DNA of 22,056 bases from VGMA01 sp964655475 (lineage in GTDB: Bacteria > Chlamydiota > Chlamydiia > Chlamydiales > VGMA01), in the NCBI GenBank assembly GCA_964655475.1, contig CAZZMO010000021.1, positions 1 through 22,056 on the forward strand. Direction: 5' to 3'. Position 1 is the first letter of the stretch. Every line of letters starts with the position of its first letter. A program made the position numbers and the translations under genes. The notes under the pieces are model-generated. The model was given only the letters and a program-made list of their open reading frames with translations, did not search any database and was not told where the DNA came from. Positions 22,002-22,056 of this stretch are shown in pieces.

Positions 22002-22056
22002 GTGACTGCTCCCTCGCCTAAAGGCGAAGGCTTCTAGGGATTACTCCCAGGCCATC
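22002..22056 (-). mobile_element. Probable right end of an IS200/IS605-type (TnpB/omegaRNA) element, body beyond window
   Basis: Read on the minus strand, a hairpin with stem CCTTCGCC/GGCGAGGG and loop TTTA (22030-22011) is followed by AGCAGTCAC. It is preceded by a second small hairpin (GGGA-GTAA-TCCC). From memory, this closely resembles the right ends that follow tnpB genes, where the hairpin is part of the omegaRNA. The body would lie right of 22056. The element boundary would be at about 22002, abutting the 3' end of the methyltransferase gene. Confidence 0.45.

Noticed and set aside
1..22056. CRISPR array, tRNA, rRNA or prophage module
   Set aside because: No regularly spaced direct repeats, cloverleaf, rRNA segments or phage structural genes were seen on either strand.

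Overview
The window is a gene-dense (about 95% coding), moderately AT-rich bacterial segment with 23 intact protein genes, one probable frameshifted gene and no rRNA or tRNA that I could recognise. Genes are short and tightly packed, with many ATGA or longer start/stop overlaps and AGGAGG-type ribosome binding sites. The mix of exported enzymes, a candidate cysteine-protease effector, orphan proteins, IS200/IS605-like ends and a small palindromic repeat fits a host-associated, amoeba-symbiont-like bacterium. An environmental member of the Chlamydiota (Parachlamydia/Simkania-like) is my best guess, but that is inference; no single marker gene proves it.

Layout. (1) 1-158: probable end of an IS200/IS605-type element, then intergenic DNA. 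(2) 159-1520 (-): M20 dipeptidase, divergent from a three-gene + strand run at 1590-4097: leader-bearing SDR, stand-alone RlmK-like 23S rRNA methyltransferase and AlkD-like DNA glycosylase. An orphan protein follows at 4149-4973; its last codons lie in a repeat. (3) 4991-9426 (-): a repair/detoxification cluster of six genes. It holds MsrB-MsrA fusion, GrpB-GNAT fusion, MerR/TipAS-type regulator, aldo-keto reductase, leader-bearing NUDIX and leader-bearing cupin. A MerR-type promoter with a 19-bp spacer precedes the regulator. (4) 9488-11730 (+): a two-gene operon for a secreted GH64 beta-1,3-glucanase and a secreted C59-type Ntn amidase. (5) 11727-13737 (-): leader-bearing spermidine synthase and a BtaA-like (DUF3419) protein. 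(6) 13862-15246 (+): a 71-bp hairpin element, a frameshifted gene and a partly similar intact gene. (7) 15226-17059 (-): leader-bearing 2-oxoglutarate/Fe(II) oxygenase and an HSDL2-like SDR. (8) 17165-17602 (+): fungal-type cytosine deaminase. (9) 17556-19904 (-): a 551-aa protein with a YopT-like Cys/His/Asp signature and a 227-aa orphan. (10) 20081-21996 (+): a small Cys-containing, Lys-tailed protein with its own promoter and terminator, then an overlapping pair encoding a possible acetolactate-decarboxylase-like protein and a SAM methyltransferase. (11) 22002-22056: two hairpins resembling an IS200/IS605 right end whose body lies outside.

The most striking pattern is that seven enzymes have hydrophobic N-terminal leaders. 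Five of them belong to families that normally work in the cytosol: SDR, NUDIX, cupin, spermidine synthase and 2OG-Fe(II) oxygenase. In addition, both SDRs have lost the catalytic Tyr, and the spermidine synthase has lost a conserved polyamine-binding His. This suggests that metabolic enzyme folds have been redirected to the envelope or host-facing side, some of them with altered chemistry.
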